In this document: in pieces, positions 62,530-64,000 of the stretch | How positions within the stretch are numbered: the stretch's first letter is position 1 | Layout: each line of letters begins with the position of its first letter | NCBI GenBank assembly: GCA_013396525.1 | Contig: VWYX01001334.1 | Coordinates: 62,001 to 126,000, forward strand | DNA from: Chaetorhynchus papuensis | Lineage: Eukaryota > Chordata > Aves > Passeriformes > Rhipiduridae | Length of the DNA stretch: 64,000 bases | Direction of reading: 5' to 3' | Notes under the pieces: model-generated | Told to the model about the DNA's origin: nothing | Seen by the model: the letters and a program-made list of their open reading frames with translations, nothing else | Database searches by the model: none | Made by a program: the position numbers and the translations under genes

Positions 62530-63090
62530 TTTCACTCTAAGATCATAGAGCCCAAGCATTAATCCAGTACTGCCGAGCCCACCAATAACACATCTCCCCA
62601 AGTGCCACATCTACATGTCTGTTAAACCCCTCCAGGCATGGGGCCTCCACCATGGGCAGCCTGTGCCAGGGCTGGACAGCCCTTAAAGTGAAGAAATTTT
62701 CACCAATATCCCATCTAAACCTCCCCTGGCACAACTTGAGGATGTTTCTTCTTGTCCTATTACCTGTAACATCAGAGAAGTGGCAGACTCCTACATGGCT
62801 GCTCACTCCTGCCCGGGAGTTGTAGACCATGAGAAGGTCCCCTCTGAACCTCCTTTTCTCCAGGCTAAACAATCCTAATTTTTTCAGCTGCTCTTCATCA
62901 GACTTGTGCTCCAGACCCTGCCCCACCTCCCGTCTCTGGATATGCTCCAGGCTCTCAATGTCTTTCCTTTCGTGTGGATTTGTCAATAAAGATATGAAAC
63001 AGGACTTGTCCCAGTACTGAGCCCTGGGTAACATCCCTTGTCACAGGCTGCCAGCTGGAGGTAACTCCATTCACCACCACTCTCTCGAAT
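62530..63090 (-). mobile_element. CR1 LINE fragment with reverse-transcriptase remnants and internal deletion
   Basis: The minus strand encodes VVVNGVTSSWQPVT then QGSVLG, matching the CR1 reverse-transcriptase domain. It then jumps to LEHIQRRE, LGLFSLEKRRFRGDLL, KLCQGRFRWDIGENFF and HRLPMVEAPCLEGF, the CR1 ORF2 C-terminus. The segment between, which would hold the FADD catalytic box, is missing, so the copy is dead. It is 5'-truncated and ends in the CR1 3'UTR-like sequence near 62530. It lies immediately downstream of the first EREG polyadenylation signal. Confidence 0.85.
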
Positions 63091-63117
63091 CAGCAGACAT
63101 TTTGACTTTGTCTAGAG

Positions 63118-63448
63118 CTTTTATTTCAAGGAGTACAATTGCTTTGTGTATATTCACAAGAATAAATATAAAATTCTTCTCTTCAGAGCAAGAAGACGAG
63201 TTTTTATAAAAATATATCTCTATCCCAAAGAACCACTTAGGTGGGGTTCCCTTTAGGAAATATTCAATAAAAAAATAAAACACTGAAAATAAAATGCTTG
63301 ACCTATGCTTACGGAATCACCAAACAATTGAAATTTTTAAAAGGTTATAAATATTGTAAATATTATTAATAAAAATAACATTTAAATAAATGGGAAGCCA
63401 CTGAGTCCATCCAGATGAACAGAACACTGCAGGAAGCCACAGTTTCTC
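63118..63448 (-). other. EREG: EREG 3'UTR (minimal extent)
   Basis: Downstream of the TAG the minus strand becomes very A/T-rich, with several ATTTA-type elements (63300-63390; for example CATTTATTTAAATG and ATATTTATAACC). It reaches an AATAAA at 63125-63120. AU-rich 3'UTRs are typical of short-lived growth-factor mRNAs. A longer form could run through the adjoining CR1 to a second AATAAA at 62454-62449. Confidence 0.55.
63120..63125 (-). terminator. EREG: Candidate EREG polyadenylation signal AATAAA
   Basis: AATAAA on the minus strand lies about 325 nt past the stop codon and just before the CR1 insertion. It is the first canonical hexamer downstream of the stop. Confidence 0.5.
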
Positions 63449-63509
63449 CTATAGGGCACCAACTTCCTTGTATTCACTGGCATTTGTTTGTCTCCTCTTG
63501 TTTCGGTAC
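63449..63509 (-). CDS. EREG: Epiregulin, last coding exon (gene continues beyond right edge)
   Basis: After acceptor TTCTACTCCAG the exon starts with a G that would complete TG|G (Trp), then reads YRNKRRQTNASEYKEVGAL and stops at TAG 63451-63449. Mammalian EREG has WYRNRK...EYERV in the same place with a longer C-terminal end, so this is the cytoplasmic tail of epiregulin. YKEV fits the YxxΦ basolateral sorting motif known as YERV in human EREG. The signal peptide, EGF and transmembrane exons are not in the window. EREG upstream of AREG on the same strand agrees with the mammalian cluster. EPGN is the main alternative, but its tail does not match. Confidence 0.82.
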
Positions 63510-64000
63510 CTGGAGTAGAAGAGAGACATGTGAGTTCTGGAAAGCCCGTTGCTTTTGGGGAGTGACAGGGAGTGGGGAGTAAAGGAAGGAAGGAAAAAAA
63601 GCTCCTCACATCTGTTTTAAATCTCTAGCAGCTGGGCTCTGTCTGTGCTCATTTTCAGGTCTGACATCACTTGAATGCAGTCTCCTTTCTCAACTCTTCA
63701 CTGAAAATTCCACATCTGCATTAAAGTCTTCCTGCTGGTACTAGGTTTGTGTTTGAGAAATCCTGCCGGTTACCATCTAGCTACCTACCAGATCTGGGAA
63801 GCTGAGCTCTGCCTCTGGAGTTGTTCCACCTCCTCCGCTCTCTGACAGATGCTTACCATTAGTTTTTAGGCCGGAGAATGATTCCTGCTGCTTTGGGTCT
63901 GTTCATGGAGAAGAGTACTCTCCCCCATGGTAAAGCTGATAAGGCAATGCTCATGATATCACACTCATCACAATTGCATACCAGATCAACAATCAGCTAG
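63510..64000 (-). other. EREG: Part of the EREG intron before the last exon
   Basis: No transmembrane or EGF exon was found between the last-exon acceptor and the window edge, so this is intronic. Nothing else recognised. Confidence 0.7.

Noticed and set aside
1..64000. Bacterial-type systems, CRISPR arrays, tRNA genes, retroviral genes
   Set aside because: No direct-repeat/spacer array, no tRNA box A/B pair, and no gag/pol/env-like frames were recognised; the only reverse-transcriptase traces belong to CR1 LINEs.

Overview
The window is vertebrate nuclear DNA, most likely from a bird. The evidence is split genes with GT-AG introns, a CpG-island promoter and several 5'-truncated CR1 LINE copies of the types that dominate avian genomes. 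No bacterial operons, phage, CRISPR arrays, tRNA or rRNA genes were seen. The species cannot be fixed from the sequence alone.

Two genes are supported, both on the minus strand and both EGF-family growth factors. AREG (amphiregulin) is complete: start codon at 48755, five coding exons, stop at 43145, predicted protein 216 aa, with a further 3'UTR exon ending near 40930 at an ATTAAA signal. EREG (epiregulin) enters from the right edge: only its last coding exon (63449-63509), part of its 3'UTR and part of the preceding intron are present. EREG upstream of AREG in the same orientation matches the order in the mammalian EPGN-EREG-AREG-BTC cluster.

Layout: 1-40.9 kb is gene-poor. It holds an old CR1 fragment, a younger CR1, a possible ancient MIR remnant, homopolymer tracts and a few strong transcription-factor-like motifs. 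40.9-48.9 kb is AREG. 48.9-49.8 kb holds two CR1 copies just upstream of the AREG promoter. 49.8-62.5 kb is the AREG-EREG intergenic region, with a 27-bp minisatellite and a CTCF-like motif. 62.5-63.1 kb is a CR1 carrying reverse-transcriptase remnants next to the EREG 3' end. 63.1-64 kb is the EREG tail.

The most interesting structure is a 23-bp GC-rich minisatellite in AREG intron 1, a few hundred bases from the start site. Every unit carries a perfect AP-2-type motif (CCCTCAGGC, nine copies in all). That could be a repeat-built, length-variable regulatory array in a gene known for epithelial growth control. The proposed function is inference; the repeat and its motifs are directly visible.
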